This document shows positions 1-7,466 of a stretch of 34,535 bases of DNA, in pieces. The notes under the pieces were generated by a model. That model was given only the letters and a program-made list of their open reading frames with translations, was not told the DNA's origin and did no database searches. This stretch comes from an uncultured Bacteroidota bacterium (GTDB taxonomy: Bacteria; Bacteroidota; Bacteroidia; Bacteroidales; F082): assembly GCA_913055825.1 (NCBI GenBank), contig CAJXKB010000031.1, positions 1-34,535 on the forward strand. The letters run 5' to 3'. Within the stretch, counting starts at the first letter, position 1; the number at the start of each line of letters is the position of its first letter. A program made the position numbers and the translations under genes.

Positions 1-47
1 GATTTTGGTGAAACCGGAACAGCGTCCGGGTATTCTGTTTTGAGAAC

Positions 48-82
48 AAAAGTAAGGATTCTGATGAATTTCGCTTACTTTT
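48..82. terminator. AT-rich inverted repeat downstream of the glycosidase gene
   Basis: AAAAGTAAG (48-56) and CTTACTTTT (74-82) are perfect 9-bp inverted arms around a 17-nt loop, just past the stop of the leftward glycosidase gene. It could be a weak terminator, but the stem is AT-rich. The left arm also overlaps CAAAAGTA (47-54), which read leftward is TACTTTTG, a Bacteroidota -7 box that could serve a gene beyond the window edge. The remaining bases of 1-87 show no coding signal. Confidence 0.35.
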
Positions 83-87
83 CAATT

Positions 88-2265
88 TTAAAATTCAACA
101 AAAACAGGAACTCCGTTGAGATTGATCCATGTGGTTTTATATTGCACTTTAACAGAAATTTTATCATCTCCAAGTAAGGGGGTTATTTTGCTGATTTTTA
201 ATGAGATGGGCAATGAAATCCAGACTGGGGTAACGGAAACTTTTTTTACCGGCCGCCACACCATGAGGATTTCTTTCCCCGTGGAGAAATTCTTAAACAA
301 ATAGGCGTACGCTTCATTATCTTCTCTGACAATTTTATAAAAATGATACGGGCCCAGCGTTTGATATAAATGCTCAAAAGCGCTAAAAGCCAGTTTTTTC
401 CGGAATCCGGTTTTGTAAGAGCCACAAAGTCCCGAACGATTATGTAGAAACGAATCGTAATTTACATTGGCAAAATAGTACCAGTAAAAATTGTCGGCAC
501 CAAGCCGCCATAAAATCATAGCCATCCTTACCCCAAAAATAGCCTGTTGTTGTTCACTTAAACATTCTGAATGTGTGCAATTTTCACCACCTCCACCTGA
601 ATCATAGCCAAATTCGGTGACATAAATTTTTTTCCCGGGCATATTTATATCCCGGTAACGGGATAAATTAGCCATTGACCAAACGGCAGATCGCGGGTCT
701 TCCGGCATAACGGCAACCCTTTTCCCGTCTTTACGAAAAACGTAACTGTAAATATGTGTGTTTAGCCCGGCTATCCAGCGGGTGTTGTCCTGGGATAAAT
801 ATTTTGAAATATAATCATGGTTATCGCTTGCAGGTTTGTAAGCTTGTACGGCGCAAGGAAGTATTTTAACATTAGAAACCGAGTGAATTCCCTTGCTCAT
901 CCCTGCCAGTATTTTTTGATAAACAACCCCTGAGTAGTTCCAGGGTTCATTTCCGATTTCAATTTTATCAAGCAGGGGATGATCATTTTTGCCAAAATGT
1001 TGTCCGAACTTTTGCCCAAATACAAATGATTCCTCAAACGGATTTTTCCAAAGTGTATCCGGAAAATTATCTTCTTTAAAACTGAGCGTGGCATCAATGT
1101 GATAATCAAAAGTTTTCCAATAGCCATATTCCCTGTCCCAGTTTAGCCATTGATTGACCGGTGTGCCTTTTCCATCAGCCATCTGTTGATAATTCGGTAG
1201 ATGTTGCGGATTTTTCATGTCCCAGTCGAGCCTGTGATAAGTGCGCAATTGGCTGGTCAACATTCGGAACTTACCAGGGCCGGTTCCGGGTTTTAACCGG
1301 TCGGAATAAACACTGTAGCCCCATCCCCAAATGGTATTGATGCCAAATGCATGTTCGAAGTCATTTATAGAAACTTTTACCTTGGGCGGTTTTCCATAGG
1401 GTCCGTATCGATCATAAACTGCAAATTCCCATAAATTCGCTTTTTGATAGTCCTTTAGATTAAGGGTAAATACAATTTTTACGAATCGTGCATCAATCTC
1501 CTTTTTTAACGGGATTTGCAGATATGGGATGGCTTGCGGATTGAGATTTAAAAGAAACTGCCATTGATTTCCATCGAGGCTGGTATAAATCCGTATCTTC
1601 TGCACAGATTTGGAGTTCAGATGCCGGCTGGCAATCCATCCTATTTTTTGTACCCGGCCAAAATCGAGTTGAACAAATTCGACAGGGTATTTTTGTAAGG
1701 ATGCAAGTTCGTAAAGATCAAAAGATTGGTGGCTTTTTAGCAGAATTGTTGAAACATGATGTGGTGTTTGAAGCCGGAAATTGATGAGTTGAAATCTCTG
1801 TGTCGGCAGATACACTAAATGTTGAGGAGGGGCTTCTTTATATTGTACAGTTATTTCTAATGTGTCTGTGACGTCCGCTTTAAGCGTAATTAATTTTAAG
1901 GCTTGCGGATGAATGATTTGAAGCCGGAATATGCCGGTTTCTATTTTACTTTTGGTATTAGGATTTCCGTCAAAAGCAGCCTGTACGAATCCCTGATTGG
2001 GTATACTGCGAAAATTTTCATTATTGAGAAAAAAATTCATCCGTTTTTCAGCAACATAGTGAAAGGGCAGGGGGTTGTTTGATTCCCAGTACGTTTGTGG
2101 TTTGCCATCGGTTATTGCCTGAACGTTTTTTCCCGAGCTAACCGTAACGTTGGCCTCAAAAGGTTTTATTAAGCCTGCATCGGCTTGCCAATGCTGTGCA
2201 ACAATTTCTGTTGCCATACACAGGAACAAAAGTAAAAAGGCAATTAAATGATATTGTAATTTCAT
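88..2265 (-). CDS. Secreted discoidin-domain glycoside hydrolase (clan GH-A-like)
   Basis: Predicted exported glycosidase of 725 residues. I start it at the Met at 2265 because it opens a textbook signal peptide (MKLQYHLIAFLLLFLCMATE then IVAQ); the frame extends 12 codons upstream without adding one. After the signal peptide come two beta-rich F5/8-type (discoidin/CBM32-like) stretches, roughly residues 40-110 and 180-285, the second with the typical FVQLDFG and RFVKIVF strands. A TIM-barrel-like catalytic region follows, about 295-640. Two clan GH-A signatures are visible: IEIGNEPW with the presumed acid/base Glu440, and YVTEFGYD with the presumed nucleophile Glu551. A short beta domain closes the protein. 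Substrate cannot be read from sequence; a plant or algal polysaccharide is a guess. It stands alone, with no SusC/SusD pair beside it. The exact GH family is unassigned. Confidence 0.8.
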   Translation of the reverse strand: MKLQYHLIAFLLLFLCMATEIVAQHWQADAGLIKPFEANVTVSSGKNVQAITDGKPQTYWESNNPLPFHYVAEKRMNFFLNNENFRSIPNQGFVQAAFDGNPNTKSKIETGIFRLQIIHPQALKLITLKADVTDTLEITVQYKEAPPQHLVYLPTQRFQLINFRLQTPHHVSTILLKSHQSFDLYELASLQKYPVEFVQLDFGRVQKIGWIASRHLNSKSVQKIRIYTSLDGNQWQFLLNLNPQAIPYLQIPLKKEIDARFVKIVFTLNLKDYQKANLWEFAVYDRYGPYGKPPKVKVSINDFEHAFGINTIWGWGYSVYSDRLKPGTGPGKFRMLTSQLRTYHRLDWDMKNPQHLPNYQQMADGKGTPVNQWLNWDREYGYWKTFDYHIDATLSFKEDNFPDTLWKNPFEESFVFGQKFGQHFGKNDHPLLDKIEIGNEPWNYSGVVYQKILAGMSKGIHSVSNVKILPCAVQAYKPASDNHDYISKYLSQDNTRWIAGLNTHIYSYVFRKDGKRVAVMPEDPRSAVWSMANLSRYRDINMPGKKIYVTEFGYDSGGGGENCTHSECLSEQQQAIFGVRMAMILWRLGADNFYWYYFANVNYDSFLHNRSGLCGSYKTGFRKKLAFSAFEHLYQTLGPYHFYKIVREDNEAYAYLFKNFSTGKEILMVWRPVKKVSVTPVWISLPISLKISKITPLLGDDKISVKVQYKTTWINLNGVPVFVEF

Positions 2266-2333
2266 ATGACCGGGTAAAAATACAAAATGGACAGAAAACA
2301 TCCATACATTGACGGAATTCTTATATTTAGTGT

Positions 2334-2341
2334 TACTTTTG
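2334..2341 (+). promoter_or_regulatory. Candidate -7 box for rex
   Basis: TACTTTTG matches the Bacteroidota TAnnTTTG -7 consensus exactly. A TTG at 2309-2311 lies 22 nt upstream, slightly wider than the usual spacing. Transcription from here would give rex a leader of about 100 nt. No Rex-type operator was seen in 2302-2452, so autoregulation is not supported. Confidence 0.35.
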
Positions 2342-2452
2342 TTGGTGTTTTGAAACTGGCAATCCCGGTCATGTTTTTTTAATTACAATTGGGAAATTAT
2401 GCCAAATTTCAAATCTGGTTACATGAAGTTTTAAACAGAGGAATTTAAATTT

Positions 2453-3088
2453 ATGATTAACAATTTACCTGCCAACACAGTAGAGCGATTGAGTTTATAC
2501 CGCCGGATTTTACTCAATTTTCCCATTCAGGAAAAACCCAACATCCACTCCCATCAACTGGCACATTTGTTAAAAATTAATCCGGCACATGTCCGGCGCG
2601 ATTTGATGCTTATCGGTTTTACAGGTGATATCCACAAAGGATATGACATTCAAAGCTTGATTAAAAGCATTGGCCAGGCCATCGACTGTATACACATACA
2701 AAAAGTTGCATTTGTGGGGATTGGTGATTTGGGCCGTGCAGTGGCCGATTATTTTAACCATCAGGATGCTAAATTGAAAGTAGTAGCTACTTTCCGGATT
2801 AATGATGAACCAACTGTACAATTTCAGGATGTAAAATGTTACAACATTTCACGTATGAAACAAATCATGCGAAAAGAAAAGATTGAACTATGTGTGCTGG
2901 CTGTTCCTTCCTCTTTTGCAGAAGATATTTCCAAGGTTGTTATTGATTCCGGAGTAAAAGGGATTCTGAATTTCACCTCTGTACACCTGAAAGTTCCTGA
3001 TACCATTTATATCGAACATTACGATATGATCAGTAAGCTTGAAAAACTGGCCTACTTTACTAACAAAGACAATTGCCCTGGAAAATAA
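2453..3088 (+). CDS. rex: Redox-sensing transcriptional repressor Rex
   Basis: A 211-residue protein of standard Rex length. The N-terminal winged helix (about 1-75) carries the family signature AHVRRDL at 45-51 followed by GYDIQSL. A Rossmann domain follows with GIGDLG at 89-94, and the C-terminal hallmark ILNFTSVHLKVP is present with the swapped helix at the end. Rex proteins bind TTGTGAA-N4-TTCACAA operators and release DNA when NADH/NAD+ rises. A matching operator sits in the hox/hyp intergenic region, making those operons the likely targets. One oddity: the end of the second Rossmann strand reads ATFRIND, so Arg115 replaces the Asp found in the AFD/LFD motif of Rex proteins I know; this could alter NADH versus NADPH recognition. 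The gene is convergent with the hydrogenase operon. A few copies of Rex per genome are possible, so this may be a specialised paralog. Confidence 0.9.
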   Translation: MINNLPANTVERLSLYRRILLNFPIQEKPNIHSHQLAHLLKINPAHVRRDLMLIGFTGDIHKGYDIQSLIKSIGQAIDCIHIQKVAFVGIGDLGRAVADYFNHQDAKLKVVATFRINDEPTVQFQDVKCYNISRMKQIMRKEKIELCVLAVPSSFAEDISKVVIDSGVKGILNFTSVHLKVPDTIYIEHYDMISKLEKLAYFTNKDNCPGK

Positions 3089-3183
3089 GAAGCGGCCGTT
3101 ACTGATTTTGGTTAATCAAATAACAGGTTGATTATCAAACTATAGAAACCTGTACAAACTGTCCGGCAAACAGCAAGGCATGG

Positions 3184-3248
3184 GATGAATAATTGATAAT
3201 CGACGATCAACGATTTACGATTGACGATTGAAACAGAAAAAAATCACC
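3184..3248. repeat. Dispersed intergenic repeat, copy A, with tandem ACGATTN heptamers
   Basis: Contains four tandem heptamers, ACGATCA, ACGATTT, ACGATTG and ACGATTG (3203-3230), between GATGAATAATTGA and AACAGAAAAAAATCACC. The same order of blocks recurs at 19507-19576 with fewer heptamers. Both copies abut the stop codon of a leftward gene. The remainder of the rex/hydrogenase gap (3089-3183) shows only a weak TAATCAA/TTGATTA inverted repeat. Confidence 0.6.
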
Positions 3249-4256
3249 TCAATATTTATTATACCGTTCAAAATCGCGCTTCATATACTGGATTCGTTCA
3301 AAACTGGCTTCTGCCGTCTGGTAATCAAGTGATTTACCACGAAAATCATCAATTTTTTCAAAATGATGTTGTTGCATCCATTCCTTTAAACCTTTTAGCA
3401 ACTCGGCAATATATGGAATACCATTTTGATACAGCGTACTGCAAAGTTGCACGGCTTGTGCCCCCACCAACAGCTGCTTAACCACTCCCGTATAAAAATG
3501 AATTCCGGTGGAAGCCACCAAATCGCAATTGAGGTGATTTCCTTTCATCAAGGCAATCCACCGCAGGGGCAGGCTGGCTTCATCGGGTGATGAAAATTGT
3601 TCATCGGCCACCACTTTTAAACTGTCAATGTCGATATCGGGACGGAAGTAGCGGTTAAAAAGAACCAGGCCATCGATTCCATTCTCCACAAGTCGTGAGA
3701 CAATGGAACAAATATTTGTAAAGAAATGCCCAAGCTTGATGGAAACCGGGATACTCACTTCTTTCTTCACTTTTTTCAAAATATCCACATATAGATTTTC
3801 TATTTGCAAACTGTTCATGGAATTGTTGAACGGAAAAATAGAAATATTCAGCTCCAGGGCATCGGCACCGGCGGCTTCAATTTCGTGAGCAAATTTGGGC
3901 CAGCCTTCGGCACTCATACAATGAATGCTGGAGATAACCGGAATTTCCGTGTTTTCTTTCACCGTTTTTACAAACTGAATATATTTTTCCAGTTGTTCTT
4001 CTTTGGAAAGGTTTACCACCACTTCTTTGGCTTCCGGAAACCAGTAATAAGCTTCACTTTCTTTGCCGTTTTTCAGCCGGGCTTCCGATTGCAAAACCAT
4101 TTGCTCCTCAAAGATAGATTTTAGCACGATGGCCGATGCACCATAACTCTCACATTGCTTAATGGTTTCCAAGTTACCGGTAATCCTCGAGCTGCTGATA
4201 ATCAGGGGATTTTTCAGTTTCAATCCCATATAAGATGTTGATAAATCGATATTCAT
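3249..4256 (-). CDS. Dihydroorotate dehydrogenase-like flavoprotein, last gene of hydrogenase operon
   Basis: A 335-residue FMN-dependent TIM barrel related to class 1 dihydroorotate dehydrogenases (PyrD). Family features include the N-terminal MGLKLKNPLIISSSRIT strand, GADALELNIS, and a C-terminal phosphate-binding region around ASTGIHFYTGVVKQLLVGAQ. In class 1 PyrD the active loop after ELN is LSCPN with a catalytic Cys; here it reads ISIFPFN with no Cys, so true dihydroorotate oxidation is doubtful. It starts 2 nt after the maturation-protease stop, so it is almost certainly co-transcribed with the hydrogenase. Related DHOD-like proteins are annotated beside redox enzymes in other bacteria. 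A role passing electrons between the NAD(H)/hydrogenase system and an unknown substrate is inference. Confidence 0.8.
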   Translation of the reverse strand: MNIDLSTSYMGLKLKNPLIISSSRITGNLETIKQCESYGASAIVLKSIFEEQMVLQSEARLKNGKESEAYYWFPEAKEVVVNLSKEEQLEKYIQFVKTVKENTEIPVISSIHCMSAEGWPKFAHEIEAAGADALELNISIFPFNNSMNSLQIENLYVDILKKVKKEVSIPVSIKLGHFFTNICSIVSRLVENGIDGLVLFNRYFRPDIDIDSLKVVADEQFSSPDEASLPLRWIALMKGNHLNCDLVASTGIHFYTGVVKQLLVGAQAVQLCSTLYQNGIPYIAELLKGLKEWMQQHHFEKIDDFRGKSLDYQTAEASFERIQYMKRDFERYNKY

Positions 4257-4258
4257 AT

Positions 4259-4732
4259 TTAGTGATTTGAAGGTTGTAAATCGGACTGTTTGATTTGCTG
4301 TTTCAAAAATTGCATGGCAGCGTTTTTATTTTCCTGTGCCTTAGGGGTCAGGGTTTCCTTAAAATCCCATTCAAAGCCTTTGATATGAAGCAAATAGGTC
4401 TCGGGGCTTTTTTGAAACAAATCCTTGCACAAATAAAGTACATAGGCCGGTGAAACGGCATGCATGGTAAATTCGACACGGGCTTTCGCTGCATCTACTT
4501 TTGTAAAAGAAAACTGTTCAATGGGTTCTTTTGAAGCATCCACAAAAATCACACTTTCATAAGCCGAAATTTTCTCCGCATCTTCAATGTTGAGTTGGTA
4601 ATTGGAATCGGTATGGATATTTTTTATGTCTTCCTGTTCAATCCATCGCTGAAAATCTTCCACAAAAGAGGTACCCAGGCCGTCGTCCATGCGGCCCGGG
4701 TTACCATAACCATATAAAAGCGTCTTGACCAT
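4259..4732 (-). CDS. hoxW: [NiFe]-hydrogenase maturation endopeptidase (HoxW/HycI type)
   Basis: A 157-residue protease of the HybD/HycI/HoxW family, which removes a C-terminal peptide from the hydrogenase large subunit once nickel is inserted. The N-terminal GYGNPGRMDDGLG contains the conserved GxGNxxxxDDG with the first nickel-sensing Asp; VDAS and MHAVSP supply the later Asp and His positions. Its substrate should be the HoxH encoded immediately upstream, whose C-terminus has the cleavage context DPCLSCATH/ALG. Start and the hoxH stop share one base (TAATG), implying translational coupling. Assignment to HoxW rather than another member of the family rests on context. Confidence 0.9.
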   Translation of the reverse strand: MVKTLLYGYGNPGRMDDGLGTSFVEDFQRWIEQEDIKNIHTDSNYQLNIEDAEKISAYESVIFVDASKEPIEQFSFTKVDAAKARVEFTMHAVSPAYVLYLCKDLFQKSPETYLLHIKGFEWDFKETLTPKAQENKNAAMQFLKQQIKQSDLQPSNH

Positions 4733-6186
4733 TAGCTTTTCATTTTATGAGAGAGAATCTGATTTTGAGCATCAACCAAAGTCATTTCCAGCGGCATTTG
4801 TCCCAGGGCATGGGTGGCACAACTCAGGCAGGGGTCGTAGGCCCTGATGGCCACTTCCACGGCATTCATCATGGGTTCGGTAATGTCTTTTTGGCCATTC
4901 ATAAAAGCCTTTGCCGTACTATTGACTGCCCGGTTCATGGGTTCGTTGTTGTTGGTAGTCGAAACAATCAGATTCGCCATGGTAATAAGGTCGTTATCAT
5001 CTATTTTATAATGATGAAACAACGTACCTCGCGGTGCTTCAATTACTCCGACTCCCTCATGCTGTTTGGTGCCTTTTACCACCAAATCTTCATTTTGGAG
5101 ATCAGAATCATGAAGTAATTCACGGATAGATTCGGCAGCATAAAGCACTTCAATCAAACGGGCCCAATGATAATGCAGCGTCATGTTGTCGGGTTTGCCA
5201 TGAGTATAGGCTTTGTATTCTTCAAAAGCCTTTTGTGCCAGTGGCGTGGGGATAAAATCGCAAGTGTTCAAACGTGCCAGCGGGCCTACACGGTACCAGC
5301 CTTTTTCCTTACCGAGATGTTTTAGGTAGGGAAATTTCATATAACTCCAATTCCTGACTTCCTCCTCAATGTAATGGTTATAATCCTGACAATCTACATC
5401 ATCCAAAATTCTTTTCCCTTCAGCATCAACGGCACGCAACACCCCGTTGTAAATATCGAGTGCGCCGTCTTTACGTACAATGCTCAGGTGGTTGGATGGA
5501 AAATCAGCAAAATTATCCACCATTGCCTGGTTATTTTTATGATAATGTTTAAAGAAATCGAGGGCACCCAGCGACCAGTCTACCATTTTATCTGCATTCA
5601 GCGGGTCAGGCCCTTTCAGCAACTCATCACGTTCAGCAATACTCAGGTTTTTGTTTATCCCCCCGGGTACAGCACCTGTTCCGTGGATTTTTTTACCGGC
5701 CGTAAGCCGGATAACTTCCTGGCCGAATTTACGCATCATCACACCCTGTACGGCTAAATCACGGTTTTCCTGTGCCACGCCGACAATATTCCGCAAAGCG
5801 GGATCGCCATCAATCCCGAAAAGGAAATCAGGGGATGATAAATGGAAAAAGTGCAGCACATGCGATTGAAAAAACTGCCCGTAGTGCATCAGCCGGCGCA
5901 TTTTTTCACCGACTGCCGTAAGTCCGTCACCGGTACCCGCACCCACAATTACATCCAGCGCTTTGGAGGCTGCAATGTGGTGGCTTACCGGGCAAATTCC
6001 ACACAAGCGTTGTACTAATACAGGAGCTTCCCAATAGGGCCGGCCCTGCACAAAACGCTCAAAACCCCTAAATTCTACAATGTGTAATCGCGATTCTTTT
6101 ACCTGTGCCTCTTCGTCCATGTAGATGGTGACTTTTCCGTGGCCTTCCACGCGGGTTACAGGTTCTATGGTTATCTTTTTTGACAT
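4732..6186 (-). CDS. hoxH: NAD-linked [NiFe] hydrogenase large subunit HoxH
   Basis: The 484-residue catalytic subunit, splitting or forming H2 at a NiFe(CN)2CO centre. The N-terminal L1 motif RLCGICPVSHH provides Cys62 and Cys65; the C-terminal L2 motif DPCLSCATHALG provides Cys453 and Cys456. The DPCxxCxxH/ALG context is that of group 3d (bidirectional, NAD-coupled) enzymes. Cleavage after His459 would remove a 25-residue tail (ALG to KMKS) by the downstream protease. Length matches HoxH of the Cupriavidus and cyanobacterial enzymes. No Tat signal or membrane anchor is present on its partner HoxY, so the enzyme should be cytoplasmic. The gene lies 12 nt after hoxY in a tight leftward operon. 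Confidence 0.96.
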   Translation of the reverse strand: MSKKITIEPVTRVEGHGKVTIYMDEEAQVKESRLHIVEFRGFERFVQGRPYWEAPVLVQRLCGICPVSHHIAASKALDVIVGAGTGDGLTAVGEKMRRLMHYGQFFQSHVLHFFHLSSPDFLFGIDGDPALRNIVGVAQENRDLAVQGVMMRKFGQEVIRLTAGKKIHGTGAVPGGINKNLSIAERDELLKGPDPLNADKMVDWSLGALDFFKHYHKNNQAMVDNFADFPSNHLSIVRKDGALDIYNGVLRAVDAEGKRILDDVDCQDYNHYIEEEVRNWSYMKFPYLKHLGKEKGWYRVGPLARLNTCDFIPTPLAQKAFEEYKAYTHGKPDNMTLHYHWARLIEVLYAAESIRELLHDSDLQNEDLVVKGTKQHEGVGVIEAPRGTLFHHYKIDDNDLITMANLIVSTTNNNEPMNRAVNSTAKAFMNGQKDITEPMMNAVEVAIRAYDPCLSCATHALGQMPLEMTLVDAQNQILSHKMKS

Positions 6187-6198
6187 CTTTTTCTGGTT

Positions 6199-6747
6199 TT
6201 AATCAAATTTAATGACTTCGTAGGGTAAGTCCATTTCGTTTCCGGTAATCAAAGCATACAAGGCATTCCAGATTAAATCGGCCCTGGGAGGACATCCCGG
6301 CAGGTAATAATCTATTTTCACCACCTCGTGGCATGGGTAAACTTTATCTAACAAAATGGGTAACTCTTTGTCGTTGGGAATAATTTTTTCGGTATTCTCA
6401 CCCACGGTAACTCCATCAATATAAGCTTCCCGTAAGCACTCTTCTATGGGGATGCCATTGCGCATGGCCGGCAAACCACCCATGATGGCACATTCGCCCA
6501 ACGAAACCAAGATGTTGCAATTTTCACGGAAATACCTTAAAATCTCCACATTTTCACTATTACAACACCCTCCTTCAATGATGCCAATGTCCACCGGACG
6601 TGAAAACTTTTTGATATCGTCGATGGGCGATTTGTCAAATTCTACGAGTTCGATGAGATCCAAAATCCGTTCATCGATGTCAAGGATAGACATGTGGCAC
6701 CCAAAACAGCCGGCCAGTGATGTTGTTGCTATGATTTTTTTGTTCAT
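6199..6747 (-). CDS. hoxY: NAD-linked [NiFe] hydrogenase small subunit HoxY
   Basis: A 182-residue small subunit carrying the proximal [4Fe-4S] cluster that takes electrons from HoxH. Candidate ligands are Cys14 and Cys17 in GCFGCHMS, Cys86 in SLGECA, and Cys152 in the LPGCPPRADLIW motif. The short length, lacking the C-terminal two-cluster extension and the Tat leader of group 1 enzymes, is typical of HoxY, and homology to NuoB of complex I is expected. The start at 6747 lies 11 nt after hoxU and needs no alternative. Together with HoxH it forms the hydrogenase module that docks on the HoxEF-HoxU diaphorase. Confidence 0.95.
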   Translation of the reverse strand: MNKKIIATTSLAGCFGCHMSILDIDERILDLIELVEFDKSPIDDIKKFSRPVDIGIIEGGCCNSENVEILRYFRENCNILVSLGECAIMGGLPAMRNGIPIEECLREAYIDGVTVGENTEKIIPNDKELPILLDKVYPCHEVVKIDYYLPGCPPRADLIWNALYALITGNEMDLPYEVIKFD

Positions 6748-6758
6748 ATCTGCTTTTG

Positions 6759-7454
6759 TTAAGATTCAATTTTACTGCCAATGGGTTCTTTGTCGTATTT
6801 GCGTGTGCCAATGGGCTCGTGAAATCCCAGCTCTTTGTAAATAATGGAACCCACGGGGCAATTTTCCATGGCTTTTTTAGCCAGTTCATCGGTAATTTCT
6901 TTGCCCAATATTGGATCGAGTACCACGCGCAAATCTTTGCCCCGGTCTTCGTAAGCAAAGAAATGCCGGCCATCCTCATCTACAATGGTTTTCATGCATC
7001 GCTGACAAGCGATACAACGATTTTGTTCTTTGATAATTTTGGGACTGCTCGAATCAACCTCTTTCCGTGGAAAATCGTAAGGATAGCGTGGCACCATCAT
7101 TTTAAAGCGATAAGCCAGTGCCTGTAATTCGCAATTGCCGCTTTTCTCACAAGCCGGGCAAAAATGATTACCGCTTACAAAAAGTAGTTCTATGATACTT
7201 TTTCGGATGTCGTTCAGCTCATCCGTGTTGTTTTCAATGTCCATCCCATCGGCTACCGGAGTCGTACAGGAGGTCATCATGCGATGATTTATTTTTATGG
7301 TACAGATCCTGCACGCACCTTTGGGTTTTACCCCCGGCATATTGCAAAGCGTGGGAATAAAAACCCCATTTTCGCGGGCAGCCTCCACAATGGTTTTGCC
7401 CCTTTCGGTAATGATTTCCTGACCGTCTATTCTTATTTTAACTTGCTGATTCAT
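6759..7454 (-). CDS. hoxU: Diaphorase iron-sulfur subunit HoxU
   Basis: A 231-residue electron-transfer subunit homologous to the N-terminus of NuoG. Residues 1-75 form a ferredoxin-type [2Fe-2S] domain with Cys37, Cys48, Cys51 and Cys63. GNHFCPACEKSGNCELQ (95-111) is the HoxU-type cluster segment, with the NHFC variant of the complex I HxxxC motif. Cys147, Cys150, Cys153 and Cys199 make a further [4Fe-4S] site. The protein wires HoxEF to HoxYH. It lies 12 nt downstream of hoxEF and 11 nt upstream of hoxY. The family also contains the gamma subunits of other NAD(P)-linked hydrogenases, but neighbours and motif spacing favour HoxU. Confidence 0.93.
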   Translation of the reverse strand: MNQQVKIRIDGQEIITERGKTIVEAARENGVFIPTLCNMPGVKPKGACRICTIKINHRMMTSCTTPVADGMDIENNTDELNDIRKSIIELLFVSGNHFCPACEKSGNCELQALAYRFKMMVPRYPYDFPRKEVDSSSPKIIKEQNRCIACQRCMKTIVDEDGRHFFAYEDRGKDLRVVLDPILGKEITDELAKKAMENCPVGSIIYKELGFHEPIGTRKYDKEPIGSKIES

Positions 7455-7466
7455 ATCTTGATAAAT

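Noticed and set aside
2266-2301. Earlier in-frame ATG for the glycosidase
   Set aside because: The ATG at 2265 opens a clean signal peptide; the extra 12 residues do not.
3203-3230. CRISPR-like repeats
   Set aside because: Tandem heptamers without spacers; no array or cas genes were seen anywhere in the window.
3221-3481. 86-codon plus-strand ORF overlapping the DHOD-like gene
   Set aside because: Antisense to a conserved gene and begins in a repeat.
4747-5757. Plus-strand ORFs opposite hoxH
   Set aside because: They are antisense shadows of a highly conserved coding sequence.
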